Notes: generated from the sequence alone by a model not told the origin. Positions 34,136 through 43,590 are shown, numbered from the stretch's first letter. The stretch: 64,000 nucleotides of DNA from Shimwellia blattae DSM 4481 = NBRC 105725 (GCF_000262305.1 NC_017910.1:744001-808000), one strand, 5' to 3'. Numbers and translations are program-made.

Positions 34136-35605
34136 ATGAATGCGACACAACACGATAAAAAAACGCTCTCGTTTGGCGTGGCCCTGGTGCCCATTGCCGC
34201 CATGCTTGGTTTGCTGATTGTCGGCTATGGCGTTATGGGGTTGCGGATAGAGCCACTGTTACTGTGCGCCGCGGCCGTAGCGGCGGGCATCGCCTGGTGG
34301 CAGGGCTACCGCTGGGACGACATTATCGATTCGGTGGTCGGTAAGCTGGCGAAAGCGATGCCGGTTATCATGATCCTGATTTGTGTGGGCGGGCTTATCG
34401 GCACCTGGATGTTCAGCGGCACCATTCCCTATATGGTGTACTGGGGGCTGAAGCTGATAAGCCCGCAATATATTCTGATTGCCGCCTTCTTTCTGACCAG
34501 TGTGGTCTCTGTCTGTACCGGCACCTCCTGGGGCTCTGCCGGTACGGTCGGGGTCGCGCTGATGGGGGTCGCAGCAGGGCTGGACGTTTCACTGGCCGCC
34601 GCCGCAGGCGCGGTGGTCTCCGGCGCCTACTTCGGGGATAAGATCTCCCCCCTGTCAGACTCCACAAACTTTGCCGCGATCGTGGCAGATACCACCCTGT
34701 TTGAACATATTCAGCACCTGCTGTACACCACTATCCCGAGTTTTTTGCTGGCGGCGGTGGTCTATCTGGTGGCCGGGCACAGCGGCATGATCGGTGATGT
34801 GGCAACCCCGCAGCGGGTGACGGATATCGTCAGCGCACTGGAGGGGCTGTATTACTTTAATATTGTGCTGTTGCTGCCGCCGGTGCTGGTACTGTGGGGG
34901 GCTATCCGTAAAAAGCCGGTGATCCCGCTGATGCTCAGCGCCTGTGTGCTGGCGATTATTCTCGGGGTGGCGTTGCAGGGGCTGAGCCTGCGCCAGGGGC
35001 TGGATGCATTTATGGATGGTTTCAGTATCACCATGTTCCCCGGGGAAACGGACGCGATTATCGCTGATGTGCCGCGCCTGCTGAACCGCGGGGGCATGTT
35101 CTCCATGATGAGTACCATTCTGCTGGTGTTCTGCGCCTTCTCGTTTGCCGGGGCTCTGACCCTGACCGGTGCGCTGAACATTATTATCAGCCGGTTGCTG
35201 ACGGTTATCCGCAGTGTGGGCGGGCTGATTGCGGCAACCATCGGCACCACGATTCTGGTTACCGGTGCTACCAGCGACGGTAAGCTGGCGCTGCTGGTGC
35301 CGGCGGAGCTGTTTAAAGATGCCTACCGGCGGATGGGGCTGGATACGAAAAACCTGTCGCGCACCATTGAAGATGCGGGCACGGTGATTGAGCCGCTGCT
35401 GCCCTGGACCTCTGCCGGGGTGTATATGGCCACCACGCTTGGGGTCAGCACGCTGGATCTGCTGCCCTGGGCGGTGCAGTGCTATGCGGCCATCTTCTTT
35501 GCACTGATTTACGGGGTGACCGGTTTTGGTATTGCCCGCTTACCGGCAACGGATAAAGCACAGGCCGTGCCGGATGCGGCCCCGCTGGTCGCCCGGGAAC
35601 AATAA
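34136..35605 (+). CDS. nhaC: NhaC family sodium/proton-type antiporter
   Basis: A 489-residue membrane protein with about eleven hydrophobic segments and NhaC family motifs (GTSWGSAGTVGVALMGVA, SGAYFGDKISPLSDSTNFAA). Members exchange Na+ for H+, or combine organic solutes with Na+ (for example malate/lactate exchange by MleN). Pairing with a C-S lyase gene five bases downstream suggests solute exchange linked to that enzyme rather than pH control; this is inference. Confidence 0.87.
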   Translation: MNATQHDKKTLSFGVALVPIAAMLGLLIVGYGVMGLRIEPLLLCAAAVAAGIAWWQGYRWDDIIDSVVGKLAKAMPVIMILICVGGLIGTWMFSGTIPYMVYWGLKLISPQYILIAAFFLTSVVSVCTGTSWGSAGTVGVALMGVAAGLDVSLAAAAGAVVSGAYFGDKISPLSDSTNFAAIVADTTLFEHIQHLLYTTIPSFLLAAVVYLVAGHSGMIGDVATPQRVTDIVSALEGLYYFNIVLLLPPVLVLWGAIRKKPVIPLMLSACVLAIILGVALQGLSLRQGLDAFMDGFSITMFPGETDAIIADVPRLLNRGGMFSMMSTILLVFCAFSFAGALTLTGALNIIISRLLTVIRSVGGLIAATIGTTILVTGATSDGKLALLVPAELFKDAYRRMGLDTKNLSRTIEDAGTVIEPLLPWTSAGVYMATTLGVSTLDLLPWAVQCYAAIFFALIYGVTGFGIARLPATDKAQAVPDAAPLVAREQ

Positions 35606-35613
35606 GGACAGTG

Positions 35614-36801
35614 ATGATGACGGTAACGGATTTTGAACAGCCGGTAGTGCGCCGGGGAACCGCTTCAGTAAAGTGGGACTTTATGGAGCGGGTGGTGGAT
35701 AACCCCCGGGGCGAATTGCTGCCCATGTGGGTTTCGGATTTTGACTTTCTCTGCCCGCCTGCGGTGCGCACCGCCCTGGAGCAGCGTATCCGGCACGGGG
35801 TCTTTGGCTACAGCGACCGTGACGACGCCTACTACCAGGCGGCCACAGACTGGTTTGCCCGCCGCCACGGATTGTCGGTAGCGCGCGAGTGGTTTACCAG
35901 TGTGGAAGGGGTGGTGCCGGGCCTGGCGCTGCTGGTCCAGATGCTTACCCGCCCGGGTGAAGGGGTGGTGGTGCAGGGGCCCTGGTATGGCTCTTTCGGG
36001 AATGTGGTGCAGCTTAATCAGCGCCAGTTGCTGGAAAACCCGCTGGTGCAGGGGGAGGATGGCATCTACCGGATGGACACCGGGGCCCTTGAGGCGCTGT
36101 TTCGCCAGCAGCGGGTGCCGCTGATGATCCTGTGTAACCCCCATAATCCCACCGGCCGCTGCTGGTCTGAGGATGAGCTCACCCGGCTGCTTTTGCTGTG
36201 TGAGCGCTATGATGTCACCCTGATTTCTGATGAGATCTGGGCCGATTTGCTGCTGCCCGGGGCGCGGTTTACCTCGCTGCTGGCACTGGGGGAGCGCTGG
36301 CATTCCCGGGTGATTTGCGCCACCTCGGCCAGTAAAACATTCGGTTTATCTTCCCTGCGGATAGCGAATTTCCTCATCCCCGATGAGGGGCTGCGCAACG
36401 CTTTTCAGCAGCGGCTGAACGCCCACGGGCTGGATGTATTTAACGCCCTCTCCCTGACGGCGGCCACCGCCGCGTGGCAGCACGGGGAGCCCTGGCTGGA
36501 TCAGCTGCTGGCGTATCTGGCGGATAACCGGCGCTGGTTCTGCGAGCAGGCGGCGCAGCGTCTGCCCTGGGCGCGGGTGACTCCCGCCCAGGCCACCTAT
36601 CTTATCTGGATGGACTGCCGCGCCCTGGGGCTGGAGGACAGCGCCCTGAAGCAGGCCATGGTTGAGCAGGCGGGGATTGTACCGTCGATGGGCAGCAGTT
36701 TTGGCCCCCGGGGCCAGGGGTTTATCCGCCTGAATCTGGGCTGCCCGCGGGAGTATCTGGAGCAGGCGATGGACGGGCTGGCGCGCCTGTTGCCCGGGTA
36801 A
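35614..36801 (+). CDS. MalY/PatB-type PLP-dependent C-S lyase
   Basis: A 395-residue fold-type I aminotransferase-like enzyme of the MalY/PatB group, which cleaves cystathionine or S-alkyl cysteines. Family features: opening LPMWVSDFDFLCPPAV, substrate region NPHNPTGRCW, and PLP lysine in SASKTFGLSSLR. E. coli MalY also inhibits MalT; no mal gene is near here. Start taken at ATG 35614 after AAGGA, with ATG 35617 also possible. Confidence 0.88.
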   Translation: MMTVTDFEQPVVRRGTASVKWDFMERVVDNPRGELLPMWVSDFDFLCPPAVRTALEQRIRHGVFGYSDRDDAYYQAATDWFARRHGLSVAREWFTSVEGVVPGLALLVQMLTRPGEGVVVQGPWYGSFGNVVQLNQRQLLENPLVQGEDGIYRMDTGALEALFRQQRVPLMILCNPHNPTGRCWSEDELTRLLLLCERYDVTLISDEIWADLLLPGARFTSLLALGERWHSRVICATSASKTFGLSSLRIANFLIPDEGLRNAFQQRLNAHGLDVFNALSLTAATAAWQHGEPWLDQLLAYLADNRRWFCEQAAQRLPWARVTPAQATYLIWMDCRALGLEDSALKQAMVEQAGIVPSMGSSFGPRGQGFIRLNLGCPREYLEQAMDGLARLLPG

Positions 36802-36820
36802 GTTAGCGGCCTTTACGTTA

Positions 36821-36846
36821 ACAGGCACCGGTTTCCCGGTGCCTGT
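36821..36846. terminator. Bidirectional hairpin between malY-like and creatininase genes
   Basis: Perfect 11-bp stem (ACAGGCACCGG / CCGGTGCCTGT) with a TTTC loop between convergent genes. It lacks a strong T tract. Confidence 0.6.
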
Positions 36847-36858
36847 CTCGCGGCGTGG

Positions 36859-37560
36859 TTAGCCCCAGCCGTGCTCCAGCAGTTGCAGTGTCTCCTGGCG
36901 GGCCGTCTGCCAGATGGCCTGCATGTCGTCATCGCTGCGCTGGTAGTGGCCGCCATAATTACCGTCGCCAATATACTCACGCACCGCACTGGCCGGGAGC
37001 TGGGATAACCGGGCCACATCCAGCGCCGGTTTTTCGTGGGCGGGTGGGGTCACCCCGGGGATCCGGGTCCAGGGGAAGTTTTCCATCCACGAGGCGTGGC
37101 TGGCGTTCTGCGCGTAATGGCGCACCAGCCGGAGGGTGTGCGGGGCAGACCACCAGTTATGCAGCTGTACCCGGGCATCCGGGTGCTGGTTCAGCCAGTT
37201 GTGGATTTGGGCCTGAACCGGGCTGTTTCCCCCGTGGCCATTGATCAGGAAAATACGGCGAAAACCGCTGGTATACAGGCTGGTGAGAATATCACTGAGC
37301 AGGCGGTTGTAGGTGTCAGGCTGCAAATTGATCGTGCCGGGATAGGCGCAAAAATAGGGAGCCATCCCGAACGGCAACCCGGGGTAGACGGCTACCCGGG
37401 CAAGCTCTCCCACCTCACCGGCCAGGCGCGAGGCCAGAATATAGTCGGTACACAGGCTGAGCCAGGCATGCTGCTCGGTGCTGCCCAGGGGCAGGATCAC
37501 CCGGTCATCCTGCTTCAGGTACGCTTCCAGCTGGAACCAGTTTGTGGCGCAAATATCCAT
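36859..37560 (-). CDS. Creatininase family amidohydrolase
   Basis: A 233-residue metal-dependent hydrolase of the creatininase fold. Metal ligands Glu, His and Asp are in LGSTEQHAWLSLCTDYI; the INGHGGN loop and a later Glu (SHASWMENFPW) complete the site. Members hydrolyse creatinine, formylated amines or cyclic amides; the substrate cannot be fixed. Last gene in an operon with a symporter and GntR regulator, so it likely acts on the transported solute. Confidence 0.88.
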   Translation of the reverse strand: MDICATNWFQLEAYLKQDDRVILPLGSTEQHAWLSLCTDYILASRLAGEVGELARVAVYPGLPFGMAPYFCAYPGTINLQPDTYNRLLSDILTSLYTSGFRRIFLINGHGGNSPVQAQIHNWLNQHPDARVQLHNWWSAPHTLRLVRHYAQNASHASWMENFPWTRIPGVTPPAHEKPALDVARLSQLPASAVREYIGDGNYGGHYQRSDDDMQAIWQTARQETLQLLEHGWG

Positions 37561-37580
37561 GTTATCTCCTGTCTGATGGG

Positions 37581-38528
37581 TTATTGCGCCAGCAGGCGCA
37601 GTGCCGGGGCCAGCTCGTTGTGCAGGTAGTCCGGATCCGGTATGTGGCTGTACTCCAGCATGATCCCGCAGGCCGGGTACTGCTGGATCCCGGTATGGCA
37701 GCCGGTGCTGTAAATTGTCACTGCGGCGCGGTGTAGCAAGTCGGCCAGCGCCGGATCATCAAGGGTGGTGGCATGAAAGGCGCAGGCCTGGCGGGCATAG
37801 CGTTTTACCCCCGCCAGCATCACGGGCAGAAAGCGGGCCGAGTGGGCCACCAGCAGTAGCGGCTGATCGCGGGTAATATTGCCCAGCTTCTGGCGGGTCT
37901 GTGGGGCGGGGATAAGCCAGGGGGCATACACCGGGACCCGGCGCCCCAGCCGCTGGCGCAGCCGGGGAACCTCATGGGGCAGGGTCAGGTACAGCCCGTA
38001 GCGGGAAAGAGTGTGGCTGTCCAGCCGGGTAAACTCGCTGAAGGTGTAGCTGTCTGCCTGCAATGTCATGCCCAGGGTCTGGCGGATGGCCGCCAGATAG
38101 CGCTGATTCATGCGGTTAGAGTTCCCCACATAGGCCACCGGGCAGGTGAGCTCAAGGGTGTTTTGCGCGTGGCGCGTCAGCAGGCGCTGGAAAAAATCCT
38201 CCGCCAGGTTCAGTGCCTGCGCGTCGCAAAGTAACTGCAGAAAACGCAGGCGCAGCCCGTCCTGCGGGCTGCCGGGCTGCTCGTACTGGCGGTCACGCAC
38301 CACGTAGGTGCCTTTACCGGGGATGGTCCTGATAAGCCCCAGGGCTTTAAGGGTGCTGTAGGCATGGCTTACGGTAAGCTGGGCCACCCCAAGCTGTTTA
38401 CTGAGCACCCGCACCGAGGGTAAAAGCTGCTCCGGGCGCAGGGTGCCCGCCATGATACCGTATTCAACCGCGCCAACGATTTGCGCCTGAATCGCCACCG
38501 GCAGCTGTTTATCAATGGTGACCGGCAT
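37581..38528 (-). CDS. GntR-type regulator with a ligand-binding C-terminal domain
   Basis: A 315-residue regulator. Residues 1-75 form a GntR winged helix (LPSVRVLSKQLGVAQLTVSHAYSTLKALGLI). The remaining 240 residues do not look like the usual aminotransferase or UTRA/FCD domains; sequences such as VPVYAPWLIPAP suggest a periplasmic-binding-like sensor, but this is uncertain. Its start overlaps the end of the symporter gene by 17 bases, so regulator and transporter are made together. Confidence 0.8.
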   Translation of the reverse strand: MPVTIDKQLPVAIQAQIVGAVEYGIMAGTLRPEQLLPSVRVLSKQLGVAQLTVSHAYSTLKALGLIRTIPGKGTYVVRDRQYEQPGSPQDGLRLRFLQLLCDAQALNLAEDFFQRLLTRHAQNTLELTCPVAYVGNSNRMNQRYLAAIRQTLGMTLQADSYTFSEFTRLDSHTLSRYGLYLTLPHEVPRLRQRLGRRVPVYAPWLIPAPQTRQKLGNITRDQPLLLVAHSARFLPVMLAGVKRYARQACAFHATTLDDPALADLLHRAAVTIYSTGCHTGIQQYPACGIMLEYSHIPDPDYLHNELAPALRLLAQ

Positions 38529-40029
38529 GATGGCCTCCGGGGGAGGTTAACAGCGCAAAGTGGCGCGCCAGGGTCTGGGGCGAGGCGGGGCGGGTCACCA
38601 GGCTTACGGCTACCATCACCAGCATGGTAAAGGCCCAGCAGACAATCAGCGGATCAAACCCGAAGGTGATGTGCGGATACCACAGGCTTACGCAGACATA
38701 GACAATCTCGCCCAGGATCACGGCGCTGATGGCCGCCGCCCGGGTGGCGCGCTGCCAGTACATGCCGAGGATAACCGGCGCTACCCAAATCCCCAGCCCG
38801 CCAAAGGCAAAGCGAATCAGGGAGAAGATACTGTCTGGCTTCATAATGCCGATAACCATCGCGACGACCCCCACCGCCACGGTAAATAACCGCGACAGGC
38901 GCAGGATCTGCTGCTCACTGGCACGCGGGTTAAACAGGTTCTGGTAGATATCCCGGGTAATGCCGCCGGTACAGACCACCAGCAGGGCGGAGATGGTCGA
39001 CATCCCGGCGGAGACGATACCGGTTATCAGCAGTGCGGAAACCCAGGGGGAGACATTCTGCTGGAGGATAAGCGGAACAATAAAGTCCGCGTCGCTGCCT
39101 TTCAGCCCGTGGATAAAGGTGGCCGCATTGACCCCCGCCCACTCGATAAGCGTGGCGGAAAACAACATGCCCAGGGTGCCGAGGAGCACCGCCTTAAACA
39201 TGGTGCGGTAGCTGTTCATGGTAAAAAACTTGGTGAACAGAGTCGGCTGGCCGATGGTAAAAAAGCTCCACATCACAATCATTGAGGCATAGGTCTGCCA
39301 GGGGAAATTGTTGTTGGTGCCCGGATGGGTCAGGTGGCCGGGTAGCGTGTCGCCAAGGGTGCGGGTAATGGCCTCAATCCCCCCACCGGCCTGCACAGAG
39401 ACCAGAAAGGTCACCACGGCGGTGGCGACCATCAGCGCCCCCTGGAGGACATCGGTCATCATGGCGCCGGTCATGCCGCCGGTCATACAGTAGAGGATAA
39501 CAATGACCCCCATCGCCACCACGCCCACCCACTCAGGCAGGCCGGTGAAGGTGTGCAGAATCACCCCGGCGCCCACGGTTTGCGCCCCCATCATCGCCAG
39601 CAGAAAGGTCACGCACATCACGGCGTGGATGCCGCGAATGGCGCTGGATTCGTAGCGGTCAGACAGGTAGTCGCTCATGGTCAGCATCTGGTAGCGCCTG
39701 CCCAGCTGGATAAGTTTCCGGCCCACAAACAGCACCGGAATAATCATCGAGAAGGCCAGCCCCGGCACCGAAATGCTCATACCGGCAAAGCCGGTGCTGT
39801 AGGTCATGGCGGGCACGCCCATAAAGGTGCTCATGCTGTACTGGCTGGCAAAATAGGCAAAACCGCCGACTACCGCCCCGGCTTTGCCCCCCATGACCAG
39901 AAAATCGCTTAAGGAGCGGGTAGACCTGGCGGCCCGCCAGCCGATGAGCCCCAGCAGCAGTAAAAAGAGTGTCAGCGTGGTGTAAAACGGCACCGCTTCC
40001 GGTTGTAAAACGAGATTGCTGCTGTTCAT
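38512..40029 (-). CDS. Sodium:solute symporter (SSS family)
   Basis: A 505-residue symporter with about thirteen membrane segments. The SSS signature region (FAYFASQYSMSTFMGVPAMTY, helix 2, and AGMSTISALLVVCTGGITRDIY, helix 9) is clear. Closest in style to pantothenate/proline-type carriers. It begins with a TGATG stop-start overlap with the small membrane protein gene before it. Substrate unknown; the operon's creatininase-fold enzyme suggests an amide or nitrogenous compound. Confidence 0.9.
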   Translation of the reverse strand: MNSSNLVLQPEAVPFYTTLTLFLLLLGLIGWRAARSTRSLSDFLVMGGKAGAVVGGFAYFASQYSMSTFMGVPAMTYSTGFAGMSISVPGLAFSMIIPVLFVGRKLIQLGRRYQMLTMSDYLSDRYESSAIRGIHAVMCVTFLLAMMGAQTVGAGVILHTFTGLPEWVGVVAMGVIVILYCMTGGMTGAMMTDVLQGALMVATAVVTFLVSVQAGGGIEAITRTLGDTLPGHLTHPGTNNNFPWQTYASMIVMWSFFTIGQPTLFTKFFTMNSYRTMFKAVLLGTLGMLFSATLIEWAGVNAATFIHGLKGSDADFIVPLILQQNVSPWVSALLITGIVSAGMSTISALLVVCTGGITRDIYQNLFNPRASEQQILRLSRLFTVAVGVVAMVIGIMKPDSIFSLIRFAFGGLGIWVAPVILGMYWQRATRAAAISAVILGEIVYVCVSLWYPHITFGFDPLIVCWAFTMLVMVAVSLVTRPASPQTLARHFALLTSPGGHHAGHH

Positions 40030-40274
40030 CAGGCTTCCTCCCCGGGCAGATCCTGGTATTCAGGGCGCTGCAGACACTGCCAGGCGAAGAGCGCTATCAG
40101 CCCGAACACCAGGGATGCGTGGATAAGCCAGCCGTAGATAAACACCGGCACACCCAGCCACCCGGCGATATAGTCGGTACTGAAAAAGACGGGGAAGGGC
40201 AGAATAATCAGCAGATACATTGCCAGAAAAATGGCGCTCCAGCGCCGTTCAAAACCATTTGTTGTGATGTCCAT
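40029..40274 (-). CDS. Small membrane partner of the SSS symporter (DUF3311/YhdT-like)
   Basis: An 81-residue protein with two hydrophobic helices (SAIFLAMYLLIILPFPVFF and VFIYGWLIHASLVFGLIALFAW). Such small proteins commonly precede SSS carriers, as with YhdT-PanF. Stop overlaps the symporter ATG. A minus-strand promoter (-35 TTGTCC, 17-base gap, -10 TATACA) lies 61-89 bases upstream. Confidence 0.82.
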   Translation of the reverse strand: MDITTNGFERRWSAIFLAMYLLIILPFPVFFSTDYIAGWLGVPVFIYGWLIHASLVFGLIALFAWQCLQRPEYQDLPGEEA

Positions 40275-40334
40275 GTACAGCGTCCATTAAGAAGAGAGGC
40301 GGATCGGTTCTGCTCTTTTGCAGAGTGGCAGCCA

Positions 40335-40363
40335 TGTATAGCGGCTGAGGAAAAAACGGACAA
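40335..40363 (-). promoter_or_regulatory. Promoter of the symporter-GntR-creatininase operon
   Basis: TTGTCC and TATACA separated by 17 bases, on the minus strand 61 bases before the first gene. A small hairpin (TCTGC / GCAGA) falls in the leader. Confidence 0.5.
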
Positions 40364-40413
40364 TCCGCAAAATATCGAATGGCGCGGTCAGGATAACCAC
40401 CGTATCAGTAGCG

Positions 40414-40433
40414 GCCCGGAGAGGGCTCCGGGC
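40414..40433 (-). terminator. Hairpin after ybiX
   Basis: Perfect 8-bp stem GCCCGGAG / CTCCGGGC with a four-base loop, just past the ybiX stop. No T tract. Confidence 0.5.
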
Positions 40434-40440
40434 GGGGGTG

Positions 40441-41118
40441 TCAGAGTTCTGACCAGCTACGCAGCAGGTTGTGGTACATGTTCAGCAAAGAGAGGGTTTC
40501 TGCGCTTTCGCCGTGTCTGGCGCGCAGGGTCTGGAGCGTGCTGTCCAGTTCGTACAGCATGGCCCGCTGCTGATCGTGGCGGATCATCGACTGGATCCAC
40601 AAAAAAGAGGCCAGGCGCTCCCCCCGGGTTACCGGTGTTACGCAGTGCAGGCTGCTGGCCGGGTAGAGCACCAGATCGCCCGCCGGGAGCTTAACCCGCT
40701 GCTGGCCGTAGGTGTCATTAATGACCAGCTCGCCGCCGTCGTACTCCTCAGGCGCGCTGAGAAACAACGTGGCGGACAGGTCAGTACGCATCCAGCCCGC
40801 AGAAGGGTGGCTGCGCACGGCGCCATCCACATGAAAACCGTAGGTTTCCCCCTCGCGGTAGCGGTTAAACAGCGGTGGTGAAAGGGTGCGCGGCAGGGCG
40901 GCAGAAAAAAAGTGCGGGCTGGCATCCAGCGCCGCGACAACCTGCCCCTGAAGGTGCTGATACAGCGGGGTGGCGGTATCCACCTGCTGGTTATGTTTCA
41001 CCCGGGCGCCCTGCTCGCCGGTGGTGGCCCGGCCGTCTGTCCAGCTGGCGTTTTCCAGCTGATGGCGTACTTCATCAAGCTGCCCGGCAGTAAAGAGCCC
41101 GGGAATGTGGTACATCAT
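40441..41118 (-). CDS. ybiX: PKHD-type Fe(II)/2-oxoglutarate hydroxylase YbiX (PiuC)
   Basis: A 225-residue Fe(II)- and 2-oxoglutarate-dependent dioxygenase. The metal triad HVD...H is seen in YGFHVDGAVRSH and SSLHCVTPVTRGER with the cosubstrate Arg. It is paired with a catecholate receptor gene in many bacteria (fiu-ybiX, piuA-piuC); a substrate is not firmly known. Lies 48 bases after fiu and likely shares its iron-controlled promoter. Confidence 0.94.
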   Translation of the reverse strand: MMYHIPGLFTAGQLDEVRHQLENASWTDGRATTGEQGARVKHNQQVDTATPLYQHLQGQVVAALDASPHFFSAALPRTLSPPLFNRYREGETYGFHVDGAVRSHPSAGWMRTDLSATLFLSAPEEYDGGELVINDTYGQQRVKLPAGDLVLYPASSLHCVTPVTRGERLASFLWIQSMIRHDQQRAMLYELDSTLQTLRARHGESAETLSLLNMYHNLLRSWSEL

Positions 41119-41165
41119 GGTCGTCTCTCCGGGGATGGCGCGTGCTGCGCCATCCCGCTGGTGGG

Positions 41166-43454
41166 TTAAAAGTGTACGTTGGCGGTCACCAGGAAGGTGC
41201 GCGGTTCGCCGGGTTTATAGCGGTAGCCGCTCTTGTTAATGGAGGCCACATAGTGGGTATCGAACAGGTTATAGACGTTCAGCTGCAGATCCAGATTGCG
41301 GTTGAGGCGGTAACCCACTTTGGCGTCGCCCACCCAGTAGCCTTCGGTAAAGGAGGGAGTGCCTGTGGCGCCATCGGTGCCGCGTTTCATGCCGCCCACA
41401 TAGCGGGCGCCACCGCCGAGGGATAACGCGTCCGTGACCTGATACTGGCTCCAGAGGGTAAAGGCGTGCTCCGGGGTATAGGGCAGGCCGCTGCTGCCGT
41501 CCTGGGCTGTATTGGCACCGTTTTTGATGCTGGCGTGTTGCAGGGTGTAGCCGCCGATAACCTGCCAGTTCCGGGTAATGTTCCCCTGGGCGCTCAGCTC
41601 ATACCCTTCCACGCGTTTTTTACCGTACTGGGACCAGGTGCCGTCGTCATTGGCTTCAACTTCATTTTCAATATCGGTGCGAAACAGGGCCGCGGTCAGC
41701 AGCAGGCGCTGATCAAACAGCTGCCATTTGGTGCCTATCTCAGTCGTTCTGGCGCGCTGGGGGCGGAAATCGGTGCGGTTGGCGCTATTACCGCTGCCGG
41801 ACTGGGCAAGGGTAAAGTTATTGCCGCCGGGCGGCTGTTGGGAGATGGCATAGTTAATATAAACGTTGCCCTCGCGGGTGAGGTGGTAGAGGGCCCCGGC
41901 CTTCCAGTTCAGCAGATTACCGCTGTCCGAGGTGTCCACGGTTTTGACCACGCTGTTTTTCGCCACCCCGTCCGGGCAGGCCACTGCGCCGCGCCCGCTG
42001 CCGCCGCACAGGCTTGAGCTGTCATACCGGGTGCGGTAGTGATCCAGGCGGATCCCGCCGTTCAGTTCGAGATCGCGGGTCATTTGCAGGGTATCAAACA
42101 GATAGATGCCGAAGGTGTCGGTGCGGCCGTTGGCGTTGGCGCCGTTGCGATCCAGCCCGGCGGTTTTCACCTTACTGGAGGGGGCGTAGATATTCACCGG
42201 CGGCGCACTGAGCGGGTTCACGCCGTAGTTGGTCTGGGTTTCCCGGGTAAATTCTACCCCGGTGCTGATGTCGTGCCCGATCCCCCAGGTGCTGAAAGTT
42301 GAGGTGAGGTTGGTCTGGTTGGTGAGGATGCGGTTATTCGCATCCCGGGTGTTCATGGTGCGCGCCATCTTCCAGCTGCCCACATCGTTCGGGTCACCCA
42401 TGGTGATGTTGCTGTCGCCGGCCATAAACGAGGTCAGAATATAGTCCTGTTTCGTGCGCGACCAGCGGGTGGTATTACGCAGGGTGGTGGAGGCTGTCAA
42501 ATTATGCTCGAAGCGCATCGTCGCCGTGTCGGTGGTGGCGTTGTCGTAATCTGAGTCGGTGCCGTAGAAATTGCTGGTGTTCACCTTACCGGCGCTGTTG
42601 AGGGCGGCAGTACGGGCTGAGGGGGCGGAATAGCCCGGCAGGCCGATGGTGGGGATATTGCCGTCCGGCGTGTTGTGCTGGTGAACATGCAGGTAGTTCA
42701 GGTACAGGCGGGTGGGGGTATCCAGGCCAAAGGCCAGGGACGGGGCCACCCCGTAGCGCTCGCTGGTGATATTGTCGCGCCCGGCATCGTGGGTTTTCTC
42801 GCCCATCAGGTTCAGGCGCCAGGCGGTGGTGTCGTTAATGGCCTGGTTGGCGTCCAGGGTGGCGCGGCGCAACCAGGCGCTGCCGGTGCTGACGGTGGCA
42901 TCCAGTCCGGTGTCGGTGCGCGGCTGTTTGCTTATCATATTAATGGAGCCGGTGGGGGCGCTGCGGCCGTAGTCGCTGCCGGAAGGGCCCTTGATAACCT
43001 CCACCTGTTCGGTATTGAACACATCCCGGGAGACGGTGCCCGTGTCGCGAATGCCGTCCACGTAAATGCTGTTAGAGGTATCCATGCCGCGCATGTAGAT
43101 GGCATCGCCCGTGGAGGTATTGCCGTTTTCCCCGGCATAGAAGGCGCCGACGCCGGGCACGTTTTTCAGGGCGTCTGTGAGGGTGGTGGCCCCCTGATCC
43201 TTAATAACCTGCTCCGGGATAACCGTCATGGTGCGGGTGGTATCGGCCACCGGGCGGCTGAACTTCGGATCTGCCGATTGTTTTGGCCCGTAAAGGGAGG
43301 GCAGGGCCGATTCTACAATCAGGGTGTCGCCGGTGTTGTTCTCTGTGTCGCTGGCCCCCCGGGCCTGAGTCAGGGGGGTAAAGCCAATGCATAAGCCGGT
43401 GAAAAACGTCAGCGAGCCGCGGCTGCTGAACGGAGAATTGCGATGTTTTTCCAT
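41166..43454 (-). CDS. fiu: Catecholate siderophore TonB-dependent receptor Fiu
   Basis: A 762-residue outer membrane receptor for dihydroxybenzoyl-type iron complexes (E. coli Fiu 760 residues, also the entry route for catechol cephalosporins). Signal peptide ends near TQARGA; a TonB box-like DTLIVESALP follows, then the plug (GVGAFYAGENG, VIKGPSGSDYGRSAPTG) and the beta-barrel with terminal aromatic (TANVHF). ATG 43454 begins MEKHRNSPF like the E. coli protein. A Fur box lies 110 bases upstream. Confidence 0.97.
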   Translation of the reverse strand: MEKHRNSPFSSRGSLTFFTGLCIGFTPLTQARGASDTENNTGDTLIVESALPSLYGPKQSADPKFSRPVADTTRTMTVIPEQVIKDQGATTLTDALKNVPGVGAFYAGENGNTSTGDAIYMRGMDTSNSIYVDGIRDTGTVSRDVFNTEQVEVIKGPSGSDYGRSAPTGSINMISKQPRTDTGLDATVSTGSAWLRRATLDANQAINDTTAWRLNLMGEKTHDAGRDNITSERYGVAPSLAFGLDTPTRLYLNYLHVHQHNTPDGNIPTIGLPGYSAPSARTAALNSAGKVNTSNFYGTDSDYDNATTDTATMRFEHNLTASTTLRNTTRWSRTKQDYILTSFMAGDSNITMGDPNDVGSWKMARTMNTRDANNRILTNQTNLTSTFSTWGIGHDISTGVEFTRETQTNYGVNPLSAPPVNIYAPSSKVKTAGLDRNGANANGRTDTFGIYLFDTLQMTRDLELNGGIRLDHYRTRYDSSSLCGGSGRGAVACPDGVAKNSVVKTVDTSDSGNLLNWKAGALYHLTREGNVYINYAISQQPPGGNNFTLAQSGSGNSANRTDFRPQRARTTEIGTKWQLFDQRLLLTAALFRTDIENEVEANDDGTWSQYGKKRVEGYELSAQGNITRNWQVIGGYTLQHASIKNGANTAQDGSSGLPYTPEHAFTLWSQYQVTDALSLGGGARYVGGMKRGTDGATGTPSFTEGYWVGDAKVGYRLNRNLDLQLNVYNLFDTHYVASINKSGYRYKPGEPRTFLVTANVHF

Positions 43455-43564
43455 ATCAGTGAGTAACTTATTTTTTATAATGGGTCCCCGGTCACCCAGC
43501 GTGCCTCCCTTCTGATGAGGGCGTGAAAGGCGCAGATGAAACGCTGTGTTAACCAATAAATGCA

Positions 43565-43590
43565 AATGATAGTGATAGTCGTTATCATTC
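43565..43590. promoter_or_regulatory. Fur box upstream of fiu
   Basis: AATGATAGTGATAGTCGTTATCATT-type sequence, a close match to the Fur 19-mer of GATAAT hexamers. It explains iron repression of fiu-ybiX. The surrounding 43455-43745 holds no gene. Confidence 0.8.

Noticed and set aside
42675..43394. Long plus-strand frame opposite fiu.
   Set aside because: Mirror of a highly conserved receptor gene; its length follows from GC-rich third codon positions.
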